The notes: generated by a model from the sequence alone, not told the origin. Positions 17,686 through 29,086 are shown, counted from the first letter of the stretch. The stretch: DNA of 64,000 nucleotides from Sphingobacteriaceae bacterium (GCA_947479815.1 CANKAT010000007.1:1-64000), one strand, 5' to 3'. Numbers and translations: made by a program.

Positions 17686-20600
17686 ATGTTAGCACTTATT
17701 AGTAAGCTTTTCGGTAGCAAATCAAACCGTGATATAAAGTTAATTCAGCCATTGGTTGAAAAAACCAAAGAAGAATACGCTAAATTATCTGCTTTAAGCA
17801 ATGATGAATTGAGGCAGAAAACTCTTGATTTTAAAGTCCGAATTAAAGAATATCTTGCCGAAATTGATGTAGAGATTGCTGAAGTTAAGGCTAAAGCTGA
17901 ATCTGAAGATCTTCCGATCAATGAGAAAACCGCATTATACGATCAGTTGGATAAGCTTCAGAAAGATCGCGATGCTGAACTTGAAAAAGTGCTAATCGAA
18001 ATTTTGCCTGAAGCCTTTGCTGTAATGAAGGATACCGCTCGCCGTTTCACTGAAAATAAAACGATTGAGGTAAGTGCAACACAGGCCGACCGTGAACTGG
18101 CTGCTCGCAAAAAGAATGTGATTATTAATGGCGATAAAGCTACGCACCATAATACATGGCTTGCTGCAGGTACCGAAGTAACCTGGAATATGGTTCATTA
18201 TGATGTGCAGCTGATTGGTGGTATTGTATTACACCAAGGTAAGATTGCCGAAATGGCAACTGGTGAGGGTAAAACCCTTGTTGGCACATTACCGGCCTAC
18301 CTTAATGCACTATCAGGGCAGGGTGTTCACATCGTAACCGTAAATGATTACCTGGCTCGTCGTGACTCTGAATGGAACGGACCGCTATTCGAATTTCATG
18401 GTTTAACGGTTGATTGTATTGATAAGCATCAGCCAAATTCTGAAGAAAGACGTAAAGCCTACCTAGCCGATATTACATTTGGTACCAATAATGAATTTGG
18501 TTTCGACTACCTGCGTGACAATATGACATTGAATCCGGAAAGTCTGGTTCAGCGTAAATTGCACTTTGCCATGGTTGATGAGGTGGATTCGGTTTTGATT
18601 GATGATGCAAGAACTCCATTGATTATTTCTGGGCCGATTCCTCGAGGCGATGAGCATGAATTTTATGATCTGAAACCACGTATTGAGCGATTGGTCACTG
18701 CGCAGAAAAATTTCATTAACGGTGTTTTAAATGAGGCTAAAAAATCAATAAACGAAGGTCATGGCGGTCCGCAGGAAGGTGGTTTAGCCTTATTAAGAGC
18801 GTATCGTGGTTTGCCAAAAAGTAAGGCGCTGATCAAATTTTTGAGTGAGCCCGGTATGAAACAAGTGCTTACCAAATCGGAGCACTATTACATGGAAAAC
18901 CAAAACAAGGAGATGCCAAAGGTAGATTCTGAGCTTTTCTTTGTGATTGATGAAAAAAATAATCAGGTTGAATTAACTGAAAAAGGTATCGAACTGATCA
19001 CTAGTTCTGGCGAAGATCAGAATTTCTTTGTGATGCCTGATGTAGGTACTGAAATCGCTGAGCTTGAAAAATCAACTCTTTCAACAGAACAGAAGGTGGA
19101 AACGAAAGATGCGCTGATGCGCGATTTTTCAATCAAATCTGAACGTATACATTCCGTTAATCAGCTGTTAAAAGCGTATACTCTTTTTGAAATTGATGTA
19201 GAATATATCGTTGACGAGGGTAAAATTAAATTGGTTGATGAGCAAACAGGCCGTATCATGGATGGACGTCGTTATTCTGACGGATTACATCAGGCCATCG
19301 AGGCAAAAGAAAATGTGAAGGTAGAGGATGCCACACAAACCTATGCCACCATCACCCTGCAGAACTTCTTTAGAATGTATCACAAGCTTTGTGGTATGAC
19401 GGGTACGGCAGTAACGGAGGCTGGCGAGTTATGGCAGATTTATAAACTTGATGTAGTTGAAATCCCTACCAATGTTATAGCTAAGCGTAAGGACGAGGAA
19501 GACATGGTCTACCGCACTGTTCGTGAGAAATACAATGCTGTTGCAGATGAAATTACCAGATTAACACAAGCTGGCCGACCGGTTTTGGTGGGTACAACTT
19601 CAGTTGAAATCTCGGAGCTCCTGAGCAGAATGCTTAAACTCAGAGGCATCAAACATAATGTACTGAATGCAAAACTTCACCAGAAAGAAGCGGATATCGT
19701 TGCAGAAGCGGGGCAGGCAGGAACAGTAACCATTGCTACCAATATGGCAGGTCGTGGTACAGACATCAAGCTTGGTTCAGGTGTTAAAGAAGCAGGTGGT
19801 TTGGCAATTGTAGGTACTGAGCGTCATGAATCCCGTCGTGTCGACAGACAGCTGCGTGGTCGTGCTGGTCGCCAGGGTGACCCGGGTTCAAGTCAGTTTT
19901 TCGTTTCATTAGAAGATAACCTGATGCGTTTATTCGGATCAGAGCGTATCTCTAATATTATGCTTAGAATGGGTATTGAGGAAGGTGAAGTAATTCAGCA
20001 CTCAATGATCACCAAATCTATTGAGCGTGCACAACGTAAAGTGGAAGAGAACAATTTTGGCGTTCGTAAACGATTGCTAGAGTATGATGATGTGATGAAC
20101 TCTCAGCGCTCGGTGATCTATGCAAAACGTAAAAATGCTTTGTTTGGAGAGCGTCTGGATGTAGATCTGAATAATACCATTTTTGATGTGGTGGAAGATA
20201 TCTGCTCGGAATACAAAGAGCAGGGTAATTATGAAGGCTTCGAGATGGAGATCATTCGCATCTTCTTGGTAGATCCAGAAATGACTGAAAAGCAATTTGC
20301 CGAAACCAATATTCATAATCTTACAGACAGAATCTTTGAAAAAATCGAGAGTTTCTATCATCGTAAACTGGAAGCAATCGCCCAGCAAACTTTCCCGGTA
20401 CTTCGGGATGTGTTGAAAGAACGTGGCGATCAGATTGAAAATATAGTAGTTCCATTCACTGACGGGGTTCGTTCGGTACAGGTAGCTGCCAATCTTAAAA
20501 AAGCGGTGGATAGCAAAGGTCATGATGTGTTCAAAGCCTTCGAAAAGACCGTTGTTTTGGCACTAATCGATGATGCCTGGAAAGAGCATTTGCGTGAGAT

Positions 20601-20988
20601 GGATGACTTGAAGCAATCTGTTCAGAATGCTGTTTATGAGCAGAAAGATCCATTGATCGTGTATAAAATGGAAGCATTTAATATGTTCAAACAAATGCTT
20701 GCAACGGTAAATAAAGATATTGTCAGCTTCCTGTTTAAAGGAAATATACCATCGCAAGACCCAAGTCAGGTTCGTGAGGCTCGTCCTCAGCAGCGTCAGG
20801 ATTTGAGTAAGTTAAAGGTATCAAAACCTGAACTAGGGCAGACTGCAGGTGGCATGCCGGTTGACGATACCAGGGAATTACAAAAAACGCAGCCTATTCG
20901 CGTTGAGAATAAGATCGGAAGAAATGATCCTTGTCCTTGCGGAGGTGGTAAAAAATATAAAAACTGTCATGGTGTTGGAGTAGAATAG
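17686..20988 (+). CDS. secA: preprotein translocase ATPase SecA
   Basis: ATP-driven motor of the Sec pathway, pushing unfolded preproteins through SecYEG. The 1100-residue length is usual for Bacteroidota, longer than the E. coli protein. Walker A ATGEGKT is near residue 191, then [17 protein letters not shown], Walker [22 protein letters not shown], and helicase motifs [13 protein letters not shown] and [14 protein letters not shown]. The C-terminus carries the zinc-binding SecB/ribosome tail [17 protein letters not shown]. The insertion region around 320-420 is lineage-typical. The track start (TTG 17650) adds twelve residues not seen in the family; ATG 17686 ([16 protein letters not shown]) is the natural start. 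The SPOR gene follows 4 bp later. Confidence 0.98.
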   Translation: MLALISKLFGSKSNRDIKLIQPLVEKTKEEYAKLSALSNDELRQKTLDFKVRIKEYLAEIDVEIAEVKAKAESEDLPINEKTALYDQLDKLQKDRDAELEKVLIEILPEAFAVMKDTARRFTENKTIEVSATQADRELAARKKNVIINGDKATHHNTWLAAGTEVTWNMVHYDVQLIGGIVLHQGKIAEMATGEGKTLVGTLPAYLNALSGQGVHIVTVNDYLARRDSEWNGPLFEFHGLTVDCIDKHQPNSEERRKAYLADITFGTNNEFGFDYLRDNMTLNPESLVQRKLHFAMVDEVDSVLIDDARTPLIISGPIPRGDEHEFYDLKPRIERLVTAQKNFINGVLNEAKKSINEGHGGPQEGGLALLRAYRGLPKSKALIKFLSEPGMKQVLTKSEHYYMENQNKEMPKVDSELFFVIDEKNNQVELTEKGIELITSSGEDQNFFVMPDVGTEIAELEKSTLSTEQKVETKDALMRDFSIKSERIHSVNQLLKAYTLFEIDVEYIVDEGKIKLVDEQTGRIMDGRRYSDGLHQAIEAKENVKVEDATQTYATITLQNFFRMYHKLCGMTGTAVTEAGELWQIYKLDVVEIPTNVIAKRKDEEDMVYRTVREKYNAVADEITRLTQAGRPVLVGTTSVEISELLSRMLKLRGIKHNVLNAKLHQKEADIVAEAGQAGTVTIATNMAGRGTDIKLGSGVKEAGGLAIVGTERHESRRVDRQLRGRAGRQGDPGSSQFFVSLEDNLMRLFGSERISNIMLRMGIEEGEVIQHSMITKSIERAQRKVEENNFGVRKRLLEYDDVMNSQRSVIYAKRKNALFGERLDVDLNNTIFDVVEDICSEYKEQGNYEGFEMEIIRIFLVDPEMTEKQFAETNIHNLTDRIFEKIESFYHRKLEAIAQQTFPVLRDVLKERGDQIENIVVPFTDGVRSVQVAANLKKAVDSKGHDVFKAFEKTVVLALIDDAWKEHLREMDDLKQSVQNAVYEQKDPLIVYKMEAFNMFKQMLATVNKDIVSFLFKGNIPSQDPSQVREARPQQRQDLSKLKVSKPELGQTAGGMPVDDTRELQKTQPIRVENKIGRNDPCPCGGGKKYKNCHGVGVE

Positions 20989-20992
20989 GCTA

Positions 20993-21400
20993 ATGGGCTG
21001 GAAAAATTTCATCGGATTTTTGTTTCTTATCGTTTGCATCCATAGCGTTTCAGCACAGGAAAGAGGGGTGGTGCAGGTTACAAAAGATCCGCAGATCGAT
21101 AGCCTGATTGCAAAACGTTTGGCACTGAGTAAGAATAACAGATTGGGGAGTAGTATTGAAATATCTGGTTTCAGGGTTCAGATATTTTCCGGTTTGGAGC
21201 GCCAGCTGGCCTATGCAGAGCAAGCAAAATTCAAAATACGCTTTCCAGCATACAACGTTTATATCAGTTATTTACAGCCAAATTACCGGGTTAGAGTTGG
21301 TGATTTTCGGACCCGGCTCGAAGCTGAAAAATTTATGAATGAACTGAAGAGGGTTTATTCCTCCATGTTCATTTTCTCTGAAACTATAATTCTTCAATAA
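20993..21400 (+). CDS. SPOR-domain protein
   Basis: A 135-residue exported protein: signal peptide NFIGFLFLIVCIHSVSAQ, a short linker, then one SPOR domain (GFRVQIFSGLERQLAYAEQAKFK ... YRVRVGDFRTRLEAEKFMNELK). SPOR domains bind denuded glycan strands of septal peptidoglycan, so a cell-division or envelope role is likely. It begins 4 bp after secA and its stop overlaps the next start as TAATG, so the three genes look translationally coupled. Confidence 0.85.
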   Translation: MGWKNFIGFLFLIVCIHSVSAQERGVVQVTKDPQIDSLIAKRLALSKNNRLGSSIEISGFRVQIFSGLERQLAYAEQAKFKIRFPAYNVYISYLQPNYRVRVGDFRTRLEAEKFMNELKRVYSSMFIFSETIILQ

Positions 21401-22584
21401 TGTTAAAAGATAAAATTACCTACCTAGCCAATCAGATTCATAGCGATGTTGTAGCTAACCGCCGCCATTTACATGCTAATCCTGAACTTTCCTTTCATGA
21501 ATTCGAGACGTGTGCTTATGTAGCCCAAAAGCTGGATGAACTTGGCATTGAATACAAGAAAATGGCTAATACCGGATTGGTAGCCTTGATCAAAGGAGCA
21601 AAGCAATCAGATGCTGTGGTGGCTCTCAGGGCCGATATGGATGCACTGCCAATCGTTGAAGCAAATGATGTGGTGTATAAATCGAAAAATCCGGGGGTTA
21701 TGCATGCCTGCGGACATGATGTGCATACTTCCTCACTTCTGGGAACAGCAAAAATACTGACCGAGCTGAAGAATGAATTTGGCGGGACAGTAAAATTGAT
21801 ATTTCAGCCTGCCGAAGAGAAATTACCCGGTGGTGCAAATATGATGATTAAAGAAGGTGTATTGGAAAATCCAAAACCAGATGCAGTGCTTGGTCAGCAT
21901 GTGATGCCATTGATCGAATCAGGTAAGGTTGGTTTCCGCGCCGGAAAATATATGGCCTCCACGGATGAGATTTATGTAACGGTGCATGGAAAGGGTGGTC
22001 ATGGGGCTCAACCTCAACAAAATATAGATCCTGTACTAATAACTTCCCATATCATCATTGCATTACAGCAGATCATTAGTCGTGTGGCTGATCCTAAAAC
22101 TCCTTCTGTTTTATCATTTGGGAAAGTGATTGCCAATGGTGCAACCAATGTGATACCCAATGAGGTCTATCTAGAAGGCACTTTCCGTACCATGGATGAA
22201 GACTGGAGAACTAAGGCACATGAAAAAATGAAAAAAATGGCCGAAGGTATTGCCGAAGCAATGGGTGGGAGCTGTGATTTTAATATTGTTCGTGGATATC
22301 CATTTCTAATTAATGAAGAAGTGCTTACTGCTGATGCCCGTGCCTATGCCGAAGACTATTTAGGGAAAGAAAACGTTCTTGATCTGGATATTTGGATGGC
22401 TGCTGAAGACTTTGCCTATTATTCGCAGGTTTCTGATGCATGTTTCTACCGACTGGGAACTGGAAATGTTTCACGCGGAATCACATCCTCAGTACATACA
22501 CCAACGTTTGATGTGGATGAAGATTCACTTAGATTAAGCACTGGTTTAATGACCTACATTGCCCTGAAGCAGTTAGGAAATTAA
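21400..22584 (+). CDS. M20-family amidohydrolase (N-acyl-amino acid / hippurate hydrolase type)
   Basis: A 394-residue di-metal hydrolase of the M20D group (AmaA/HipO/ILR1-like), which removes acyl groups from amino acids. Metal-ligand segments are intact: MHACGHDVHTSSLLG, FQPAEEKLPGGANMM, and WMAAEDFAYYSQ, with the dimerisation domain (VTVHGKGGHGAQPQQ) inserted between. No signal peptide, so cytoplasmic. It overlaps the SPOR gene by one base and is probably in the secA transcript. Confidence 0.9.
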   Translation: MLKDKITYLANQIHSDVVANRRHLHANPELSFHEFETCAYVAQKLDELGIEYKKMANTGLVALIKGAKQSDAVVALRADMDALPIVEANDVVYKSKNPGVMHACGHDVHTSSLLGTAKILTELKNEFGGTVKLIFQPAEEKLPGGANMMIKEGVLENPKPDAVLGQHVMPLIESGKVGFRAGKYMASTDEIYVTVHGKGGHGAQPQQNIDPVLITSHIIIALQQIISRVADPKTPSVLSFGKVIANGATNVIPNEVYLEGTFRTMDEDWRTKAHEKMKKMAEGIAEAMGGSCDFNIVRGYPFLINEEVLTADARAYAEDYLGKENVLDLDIWMAAEDFAYYSQVSDACFYRLGTGNVSRGITSSVHTPTFDVDEDSLRLSTGLMTYIALKQLGN

Positions 22585-22618
22585 TTGGCTGCTGATCCAG
22601 CCAAAGAGGTAAAATTTT

Positions 22619-23557
22619 ATGATAAAGAGACTATATTTTATTCTGAGCTTAATGAGCATTTGTAGCCTTAGTTTCGCTCAGCAGATTCCTCGTTTCAACC
22701 CCGATACGGTACTTACGGTCACCATTGATTCGGCGATAACAGTTACTTCAACACGTTTAACAGTTGAAAGCTTTATCAATGAAATCATCAATGATACCAG
22801 CTTCTACGAGGCCTTCCGCAACATGAAGAAGTACACATTCACGGCCGAAAACAGGGTTTTTACCTATGATAAGAAGAATGCAGTTGAGGGAAATATTTAC
22901 CGTAAAATTTATCATAATAATGATGGGCCTTATAAAATGCAATTTCTTGAAAAGAAAGACGAAGGAAAGGTCTATAAAAAGAATGGAAAATTTTCACTCT
23001 ATACCGTAGAGATGTTTGACTACATCTTTATGAATGCCTATAACTCAGACTTTGTTCCATCAGCACCAATAACCGGAGCCAAAGGCGAAAGCAATGAGTC
23101 GTATAAAGATAAATTGAAGACCTTAATATTTAGTCCCGGGCGCCCTATCAAAGGAGTTCCTTTTATTGGTAGTAAGACTCAGATCTTTACGCCGAACATG
23201 AGGCAGTACTATGATTACTCCTTTTTTAGAGGAACCTACCTCGATTCAATCCCGGTATACCGTTTTAAAGTTAAGATGAAACCTGATCTTTCCAATTGGA
23301 CCAAAGATGGATTAATGATCAAGGAATTAACCACGATCTTTGATATGCGTAATTTTCAGATTCTTGGTCGTTATGTAGACATGAAATATGATAATCTAGC
23401 CTTCGATTTTGATGTGCAGATGAATATTGAATTAGGGTATTTTGGCCAAGATAAAACCCTCTTGCCTACTAAGATTACTTATCAGGGTAATTGGGATATC
23501 CCTTTTAAAAGAGAGGAACGAGCCAGTTTTTTAATCCTGCATAAGGGCTATAAATAA
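22619..23557 (+). CDS. exported protein of unknown function
   Basis: A 312-residue protein with the signal peptide LYFILSLMSICSLSFAQ. I do not recognise the family. The mature part is beta-rich with repeated aromatic-charged strands, for example YDYSFFRGTYLDSIPVYRFKVKMKP and GYFGQDKTLLPTKITYQGNWDIPFK, a pattern reminiscent of the beta domain in Bacteroidota DUF5686-like or outer-membrane lipoprotein-carrier folds. No catalytic motif is visible. It lies 34 bp after the M20 gene on the same strand. Confidence 0.7.
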   Translation: MIKRLYFILSLMSICSLSFAQQIPRFNPDTVLTVTIDSAITVTSTRLTVESFINEIINDTSFYEAFRNMKKYTFTAENRVFTYDKKNAVEGNIYRKIYHNNDGPYKMQFLEKKDEGKVYKKNGKFSLYTVEMFDYIFMNAYNSDFVPSAPITGAKGESNESYKDKLKTLIFSPGRPIKGVPFIGSKTQIFTPNMRQYYDYSFFRGTYLDSIPVYRFKVKMKPDLSNWTKDGLMIKELTTIFDMRNFQILGRYVDMKYDNLAFDFDVQMNIELGYFGQDKTLLPTKITYQGNWDIPFKREERASFLILHKGYK

Positions 23558-23724
23558 GATAAGGTTTTAGGATCCCTGATCGTAAATCTTTCTGTATGGA
23601 TTTATATTTCAGGCATAAGGCATTTTCATCTCTAGAAAGGATAGACTTGAATTTTTCCCTGATTTATTAGCCTTTCAATTTTCAGAACAAAAAAATTACT
23701 AATTTTAAATTCCAAATAAATAGT

Positions 23725-25647
23725 TTGATTCCTAAAGAGACCGTAGACAAGATCATTGAAACATCCCGTATTGAGGAAGTTGTAGGCGATTTTGTGTCCT
23801 TGAAAAAGCGCGGTACTAGTATGATCGGTCTCTGCCCTTTTCACAATGAAAAGACTCCTTCTTTTCATGTATCAGTTGGGAAAGGCATATTTAAGTGCTT
23901 TGGATGTGGGCAGGGGGGTGATTCGGTTCGTTTTATTATGGAACATGAAAAGGCCACCTATCCGGAAGCACTCCGTTATCTGGCCAATAAATATAGTATT
24001 GAGATTGAGGAGGTTGAAAATTCTCCTGAAGAGCAGGCTGTAAACGATCGGCGAGAAAGTTTATACATCGTTTCTGGCTGGGCCGCCAAATTTTTCCATC
24101 ATCAAATGATGGAAACTGATGAAGGGAAAAGTATCGGACTCAGCTACTTTAAGGAGAGAGGTTTCCGTGATGATATTATTAAAAAATTTGAATTAGGCTA
24201 TTCGCCAGATGTTTGGGATGCATTAACTCAGCAAGGTTTAAAGGAAGGATATAATATTCAATTCCTGGAAGATACCGGTTTAACCATCCGCAAGGATAAT
24301 GAAAAATTATACGATCGTTTTCGTGGTAGAGTCATGTTCCCGATTCATAGTTTTACCGGGAGAGTAATTGGTTTTGGCGGCCGTACCTTAAAGACGGATA
24401 AGGCTGTGCCTAAATATGTTAATTCTCCAGAAAGCGACATTTATCATAAGTCGAATGTGCTTTATGGATTGTTCTTTGCTAAGAAACCAATGCGCGATGA
24501 AGACAATTGCTACTTGGTAGAAGGATATGCCGATGTTTTGTCGGTCCACCAGGCTGGGGTAGAAAATGTGGTTGCTTCATCAGGCACATCACTAACTATC
24601 GAGCAGATTCGAATGATCGGTCGGTTCACAAAAAATATTACTATTCTGTATGATGGGGATGAAGCCGGAATAAAAGCTTCGTTAAGAGGATTGGATATGA
24701 TTCTTGAAGAAGGATTGAACGTAAAGGTGGTAAACTTTCCGGATAGCCATGACCCTGATTCGTATGTGCAAGAATTTGGGAGTACTGCCTTTAAAACTCA
24801 TATCGAGCAGAATAAAAAGGATTTTATTTTATACAAGACTGGTATTCTGCTAAAGGATGCTGGAAATGATCCCATCAAAAGGGCGGGAATTATCCGTGAG
24901 GTTGTAGAGAGTATTGCCAAGATTCCTGATGGTATCAAAGCTTCAGTTTTTGTTCGGGAGTGCAGTTCACTGCTACAGATTGAAGAAAGAGTACTTATTT
25001 CAGAATTAAATAAGATCCGTTTAGGAAAAATAAAAAAAGACAACAATAGCTATACACCTCAGAATAATCCGGATACCATTCCTGTTTCCATTGAGCCTGA
25101 ACTTCCCGGGATATCCGACACCGATGAAAAGCAGGAACGAGAAATAATTCGTCTTTTATTAAACTATGGGCATGAATTAGTGCATTGGGATGATATTACC
25201 GACACCTATATTGCTCCCTATATTATTGGTAATCTGGCCGATGTCAATTTTGAAAATACCTTGTGCGCCAGAATCATTGATGAATATAAAAAGCAGCTCG
25301 AGAACGGGGCCTTACCTACCGAACAGGATTTTATTAAACATACAGATCATGAGATTGCCGACCTTGCTATATCGATGGTATCCTCACCCTATATATTAAG
25401 TGATAACTGGTATGCAAAAAGGAAGATCTACGTCAGAAACGAGAGTGAAAATCTGAGATTAACAATCCTAGGAGGAATTTTTCATTTAAAGAAGCGTAAG
25501 GTTGACCGTATTCTTAAGAAAATTCGTGATGATATTCAGGCTGAGACTGATAGTGATAATCAGAGCATACTGATGCGGCATTATATGCAGGTTAAAGAAG
25601 TTGAAAAGGGGATTTCCAATTTTCTGGGCTCCGTGATCCTCAAATAA
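23725..25647 (+). CDS. dnaG: DNA primase (TTG start)
   Basis: Synthesises RNA primers at the replication fork. The N-terminal CHC2 zinc finger is visible (CPFHNEKTPSFHVSVGKGIFKCFGC), followed by the catalytic core with the Toprim motifs EGYADVLSV and YDGDEAG, and a C-terminal helicase-binding-like region. The length of 640 is usual. The start is TTG: the first residues IPKETVDKIIETSRIEEVVGDFV match the family N-terminus and there is no ATG in frame nearby. The next gene overlaps its stop as TAATG. Confidence 0.96.
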   Translation: MIPKETVDKIIETSRIEEVVGDFVSLKKRGTSMIGLCPFHNEKTPSFHVSVGKGIFKCFGCGQGGDSVRFIMEHEKATYPEALRYLANKYSIEIEEVENSPEEQAVNDRRESLYIVSGWAAKFFHHQMMETDEGKSIGLSYFKERGFRDDIIKKFELGYSPDVWDALTQQGLKEGYNIQFLEDTGLTIRKDNEKLYDRFRGRVMFPIHSFTGRVIGFGGRTLKTDKAVPKYVNSPESDIYHKSNVLYGLFFAKKPMRDEDNCYLVEGYADVLSVHQAGVENVVASSGTSLTIEQIRMIGRFTKNITILYDGDEAGIKASLRGLDMILEEGLNVKVVNFPDSHDPDSYVQEFGSTAFKTHIEQNKKDFILYKTGILLKDAGNDPIKRAGIIREVVESIAKIPDGIKASVFVRECSSLLQIEERVLISELNKIRLGKIKKDNNSYTPQNNPDTIPVSIEPELPGISDTDEKQEREIIRLLLNYGHELVHWDDITDTYIAPYIIGNLADVNFENTLCARIIDEYKKQLENGALPTEQDFIKHTDHEIADLAISMVSSPYILSDNWYAKRKIYVRNESENLRLTILGGIFHLKKRKVDRILKKIRDDIQAETDSDNQSILMRHYMQVKEVEKGISNFLGSVILK

Positions 25648-26006
25648 TGGCCAGTCATAATATCTTAGGCAGGGATGGTGAAAAGCTGGCAAAGGGATAT
25701 CTGGAAGAGTTAGGGTATGAGATTCTGGAAGAGAACTGGGTGTTTAAAAAGTCGGAGATTGATCTGATCGTCTATAAAAACTCAACTATTATTTTTGTTG
25801 AAGTAAAAACACGAAGGAATAATTTTTTTGCTGATCCAGAAGATTTTGTAAATCCTGATAAACAAAAACAAATGGTGCTTGCTGCTGATGAATACGTTCA
25901 TTTAATGAGCCATCAGCATGAAATAAGATTTGATATAATTTCAGTTTTGTTTGATAATTTTGGCAAGCCAGTAATTAACCATATTGAAGATGCATTTTGG
26001 CCATAA
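25647..26006 (+). CDS. YraN/UPF0102-family nuclease-fold protein
   Basis: A 119-residue protein of the UPF0102 (YraN) family with a restriction-endonuclease-like core: GRDGEKLAKGYLEELGYEILEENW, EIDLIV and IFVEVKTRR, which form the D-ExK-type active-site layout. Its biological role is not settled; Holliday-junction or repair-linked nucleases share the fold. It overlaps dnaG by one base, so it is translationally coupled to the primase. Confidence 0.9.
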   Translation: MASHNILGRDGEKLAKGYLEELGYEILEENWVFKKSEIDLIVYKNSTIIFVEVKTRRNNFFADPEDFVNPDKQKQMVLAADEYVHLMSHQHEIRFDIISVLFDNFGKPVINHIEDAFWP

Positions 26007-26035
26007 GATTGGCTCGATGCTTTAAAAATGCAATC

Positions 26036-27100
26036 ATGCGAAATAAATTAATTTGTCTTTCTCTATGTTCGATTTTCTTATTTGCGAAATGTTCGAATGA
26101 GCCTAAAGAAAACACCAGCTCTGCATCTAGTTGGATTAGTCCAGAGGCAGGAACTTCTGTAAACCTTGGTGATTCAGTAAATCTGGAGCTCAGTTTAAAG
26201 GCAAAGGCAGATTCTATCGTGTATTTTGCCGATGGAGTCAAAATACAGAAGTCGGCAGGAGAAAAGCCTGTTAGTGTACCAACAAATGAACTTCCACTGG
26301 GTATGAAGTCGATAACCGCGAAGATTTACCGTGGAAATGCTGAGCCAGAAGAGATCAGTACTAATATTGTCGTAAAATCTACGCTTATACCCCAAAAATT
26401 CAATTTTACTGTTCAGCAGACCTTGAAGCATGATACCAGTTCATATACTCAGGGATTAGAATTTCACAACGGCTTTTTATATGAAAGTGATGGCTTGTTG
26501 GCTGAGTCAAGTCTGCGTAAGACGGATCCTGCTACTGGCAAAATTTTGCAGATTACGAAGGTTAGAGATGAGCTGTTTTCTGAAGGAATAACCATTGTTG
26601 GCGATAAAATTTTGATGCTTACCTATCAGAACAACCTGAACCTTGAATTTGATTTGAACTCATTCAAATTACTTCGTGAATTTCAGGGCCAGTACCAGAG
26701 AGAAGGCTGGGGCTTGTGCAATGATGGGAAGGTTATTTACAGTACCAATGGTAGTAATTCAATTTTTATTCTGAATAAGGATACGTATATGCAAGAAGGT
26801 TCTATCGAGGTTTATGATCACAATGGGCCGGTGAATGAGCTGAATGAGCTTGAATTTATTAAGGATAGAATTTTTGCGAATATTTATAATTCCAATCGCA
26901 TTGTGATGATTGACCCTGTAAATGGTCAGGTCACAGGCGAGGTTGATTTGACGAATCTTTATCCGGATTCAGACAGAGCAATGAAAGATTTTGATGGATT
27001 TGTATTGAATGGCATTGCCTGGGATAGTAAAGGCAAACGCCTATTTGTAACCGGTAAGAAATGGGATAAATTGTTTCAGATTAAATTGAGCCCACAGTAG
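26036..27100 (+). CDS. glutaminyl-peptide cyclotransferase (lipoprotein)
   Basis: A 354-residue protein of the plant/bacterial-type glutamine cyclotransferase family, a five-bladed propeller that converts N-terminal glutamine to pyroglutamate. The leader ICLSLCSIFLFAKC suggests a lipoprotein. A short Ig-like domain (about 35-125) comes first, then the propeller with SYTQGLEFHNGFLYESDG, FSEGITIVGDKILMLTYQ, REGWGLCNDGK and DGFVLNGIAWDSKGKRLFVTGK, which are the family's hallmark blades. The track starts at TTG 25997 inside yraN; ATG 26036 gives a normal leader. Pyroglutamate is common at the N-terminus of exported Bacteroidota proteins, which fits a periplasmic site of action. Confidence 0.88.
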   Translation: MRNKLICLSLCSIFLFAKCSNEPKENTSSASSWISPEAGTSVNLGDSVNLELSLKAKADSIVYFADGVKIQKSAGEKPVSVPTNELPLGMKSITAKIYRGNAEPEEISTNIVVKSTLIPQKFNFTVQQTLKHDTSSYTQGLEFHNGFLYESDGLLAESSLRKTDPATGKILQITKVRDELFSEGITIVGDKILMLTYQNNLNLEFDLNSFKLLREFQGQYQREGWGLCNDGKVIYSTNGSNSIFILNKDTYMQEGSIEVYDHNGPVNELNELEFIKDRIFANIYNSNRIVMIDPVNGQVTGEVDLTNLYPDSDRAMKDFDGFVLNGIAWDSKGKRLFVTGKKWDKLFQIKLSPQ

Positions 27101-27350
27101 GATTCACCTTTCAGCTTCCCGCTTTCAGCTCCTTACTTATTACCTATAACTTATTACTTATTACTTATAACTTTTAGCTTTCAGCTTTCAGCTTTCCCCT
27201 TTCCCCTTTCCCCTTTCAGCTTTTAGCTTTCCGCTTTCCCCTTTCAGCTCCTTACTTATTACCTATAACTTATTACTTATTACTTATTACTTATAACTTT
27301 TAGCTTTCAGCTTTCAGCTTTCAGCTTTCCCCTTTCCCCTTTCCCCTCTC
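27101..27350. repeat. heptanucleotide repeat array (ctttcag / cttatta / cctttcc)
   Basis: Two copies, 119 bp apart, of a composite unit made of consecutive 7-mers: cttatta/cttataa, ctttcag, then cctttcc. The copies differ in the number of each heptamer, for example three versus four cttatta-type units. One strand is strongly pyrimidine-rich. The array runs from the glutaminyl cyclase stop into the 3' end of pgi, so the last pgi codons lie inside it. Confidence 0.9.
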
Positions 27351-28987
27351 CAAACCTTATACTGATTAATCAAGCCATTAGTTGAGGCATCATGCGCACT
27401 AACCGGTTTTTCATGTTCCAACTCTGGTAAAATACGCCCAGCTAGTTGCTTGCCCAGCTCAACTCCCCATTGATCGAAACTGAAAATGTTCCATATTAAA
27501 CCCTGAACAAATATTTTATGTTCATAAATCGCAATAAGTGAACCTAATGTGTGGGGCGTGATTTTTTTAATCAGTATCGAGTTGGTAGGCCTGTTACCTT
27601 CAAAAATCTTGAATGGTGCTAGTTTTTTTACTTCATCTTCAGTCTTTCCGGCTGCTTTCAGTTCAGCCACAACCTCATCTTTGCTCTTGCCATTCATCAA
27701 GGCTTCAGTCTGAGCAAAGAAATTAGATAACAGTAATTGATGATGATTTCCAATTGGATTATGGCTCTGAGCGGGTGCTATAAAATCACAAGGAATTAGT
27801 TTGGTGCCTTGATGTATGAGTTGAAAGAAAGCATGCTGTCCATTAGTGCCGGGCTCACCCCAGATCACCGGACCAGTTTGATAGTGGATAGCCATACCAT
27901 TGCGATCGGTTGATTTTCCATTACTTTCCATATCTCCCTGCTGGAAATAGGCAGCAAAGCGATGCATATACTGATCATATGGCAAAATGGCCTGACTTTC
28001 AGCACCAAAAAAATTGGTGTACCACACACCTAGTAATGCCAGAGTCACTGGAATATTTTTATCAAAGTCTGCATTTCTGAAATGCTCATCGGCATCATGT
28101 GCACCATCCAATAAAGCCTTAAAATTGGAAAACCCGATACCGCAGGCTATGCTAAGTCCGATGGCACTCCACAGCGAATATCTTCCACCAACCCAATCCC
28201 AGAATTCAAACATATTAGCCGTATCAATCCCGAAATTTGAAACTTCTTGCTCATTGGTTGAAATGGCCACAAAATGTTTGGCCACATCTTCTTCAGCGGC
28301 GCCTCCTTTCAGAAACCAGTTACGAGCAGAAAAGGCATTTGCCATAGTTTCCTGAGTAGTAAATGTTTTGGAAGCAATCATGAATAGGGTAGTTTCCGGA
28401 TCAAGTTCTTTAAGTGTTTCTACGATATGAGAGCCATCCACATTTGAAACAAAGTGTAATTTTATATGATTACTATAGGCTTTTAGTGCTTCTGTTACCA
28501 TAAGGGGTCCCAGATCTGATCCCCCGATTCCAATATTCACAATATGAGTAATTGCTTTGCCAGTATAACCTTTCCATTTCCCACTGATCACCCGATCAGA
28601 AAACTGTTCCATTTTAGTTAAAACTCGATGAATATCAGCTAATATATCTTTACCCTCCAGCTTAAAACCCGAATGGTTTGGGTTACGCAATGCGGTATGT
28701 AAAACTGCCCTATCTTCAGTTTCATTGATTTTTTCACCTCTGAACATAGCTTCAATTGCTTCTTTTAATTTGCATTCTTTGGCTAGATTCAATAATAGTT
28801 CATGGGTCTCTGAATTGATTCTGTTCTTGGAGTAATCAAGCAAAATATCGCCGAAGGTTATTGAAAATTGTTTAAATCGAGTCTTATCCTTGAATAGATC
28901 CATTATTTTCTCCTTTTTGATCCTGTTGAAATGGTCAGAAAGGGCTTTGAATGAATCTGTTGAAGTTAAATTATGGCGGGGAAGCAT
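27314..28987 (-). CDS. pgi: glucose-6-phosphate isomerase with repeat-encoded C-terminal tail
   Basis: Interconverts glucose-6-phosphate and fructose-6-phosphate. The 557-residue protein shows both PGI signatures: [15 protein letters not shown] ... [15 protein letters not shown], with GIGGSDLGP upstream, and [21 protein letters not shown] near the end. The C-terminus [19 protein letters not shown] is where most homologues stop. Here reading continues through ERGKGKAES, encoded by the complement of the heptanucleotide array, before a TGA inside it. Catalysis should be unaffected. The start ATG at 28987 fits the Bacteroidota N-terminus. Confidence 0.97.
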   Translation of the reverse strand: MLPRHNLTSTDSFKALSDHFNRIKKEKIMDLFKDKTRFKQFSITFGDILLDYSKNRINSETHELLLNLAKECKLKEAIEAMFRGEKINETEDRAVLHTALRNPNHSGFKLEGKDILADIHRVLTKMEQFSDRVISGKWKGYTGKAITHIVNIGIGGSDLGPLMVTEALKAYSNHIKLHFVSNVDGSHIVETLKELDPETTLFMIASKTFTTQETMANAFSARNWFLKGGAAEEDVAKHFVAISTNEQEVSNFGIDTANMFEFWDWVGGRYSLWSAIGLSIACGIGFSNFKALLDGAHDADEHFRNADFDKNIPVTLALLGVWYTNFFGAESQAILPYDQYMHRFAAYFQQGDMESNGKSTDRNGMAIHYQTGPVIWGEPGTNGQHAFFQLIHQGTKLIPCDFIAPAQSHNPIGNHHQLLLSNFFAQTEALMNGKSKDEVVAELKAAGKTEDEVKKLAPFKIFEGNRPTNSILIKKITPHTLGSLIAIYEHKIFVQGLIWNIFSFDQWGVELGKQLAGRILPELEHEKPVSAHDASTNGLINQYKVWRGERGKGKAES

Positions 28988-29086
28988 AAATTCCGATAAT
29001 AGGTTAAAGAAAAATTAATTTTATTGTAAAATTAGACTTAATATCTATTAATTTGAATAAAATTCCAATTAGCCAAATACATACCA

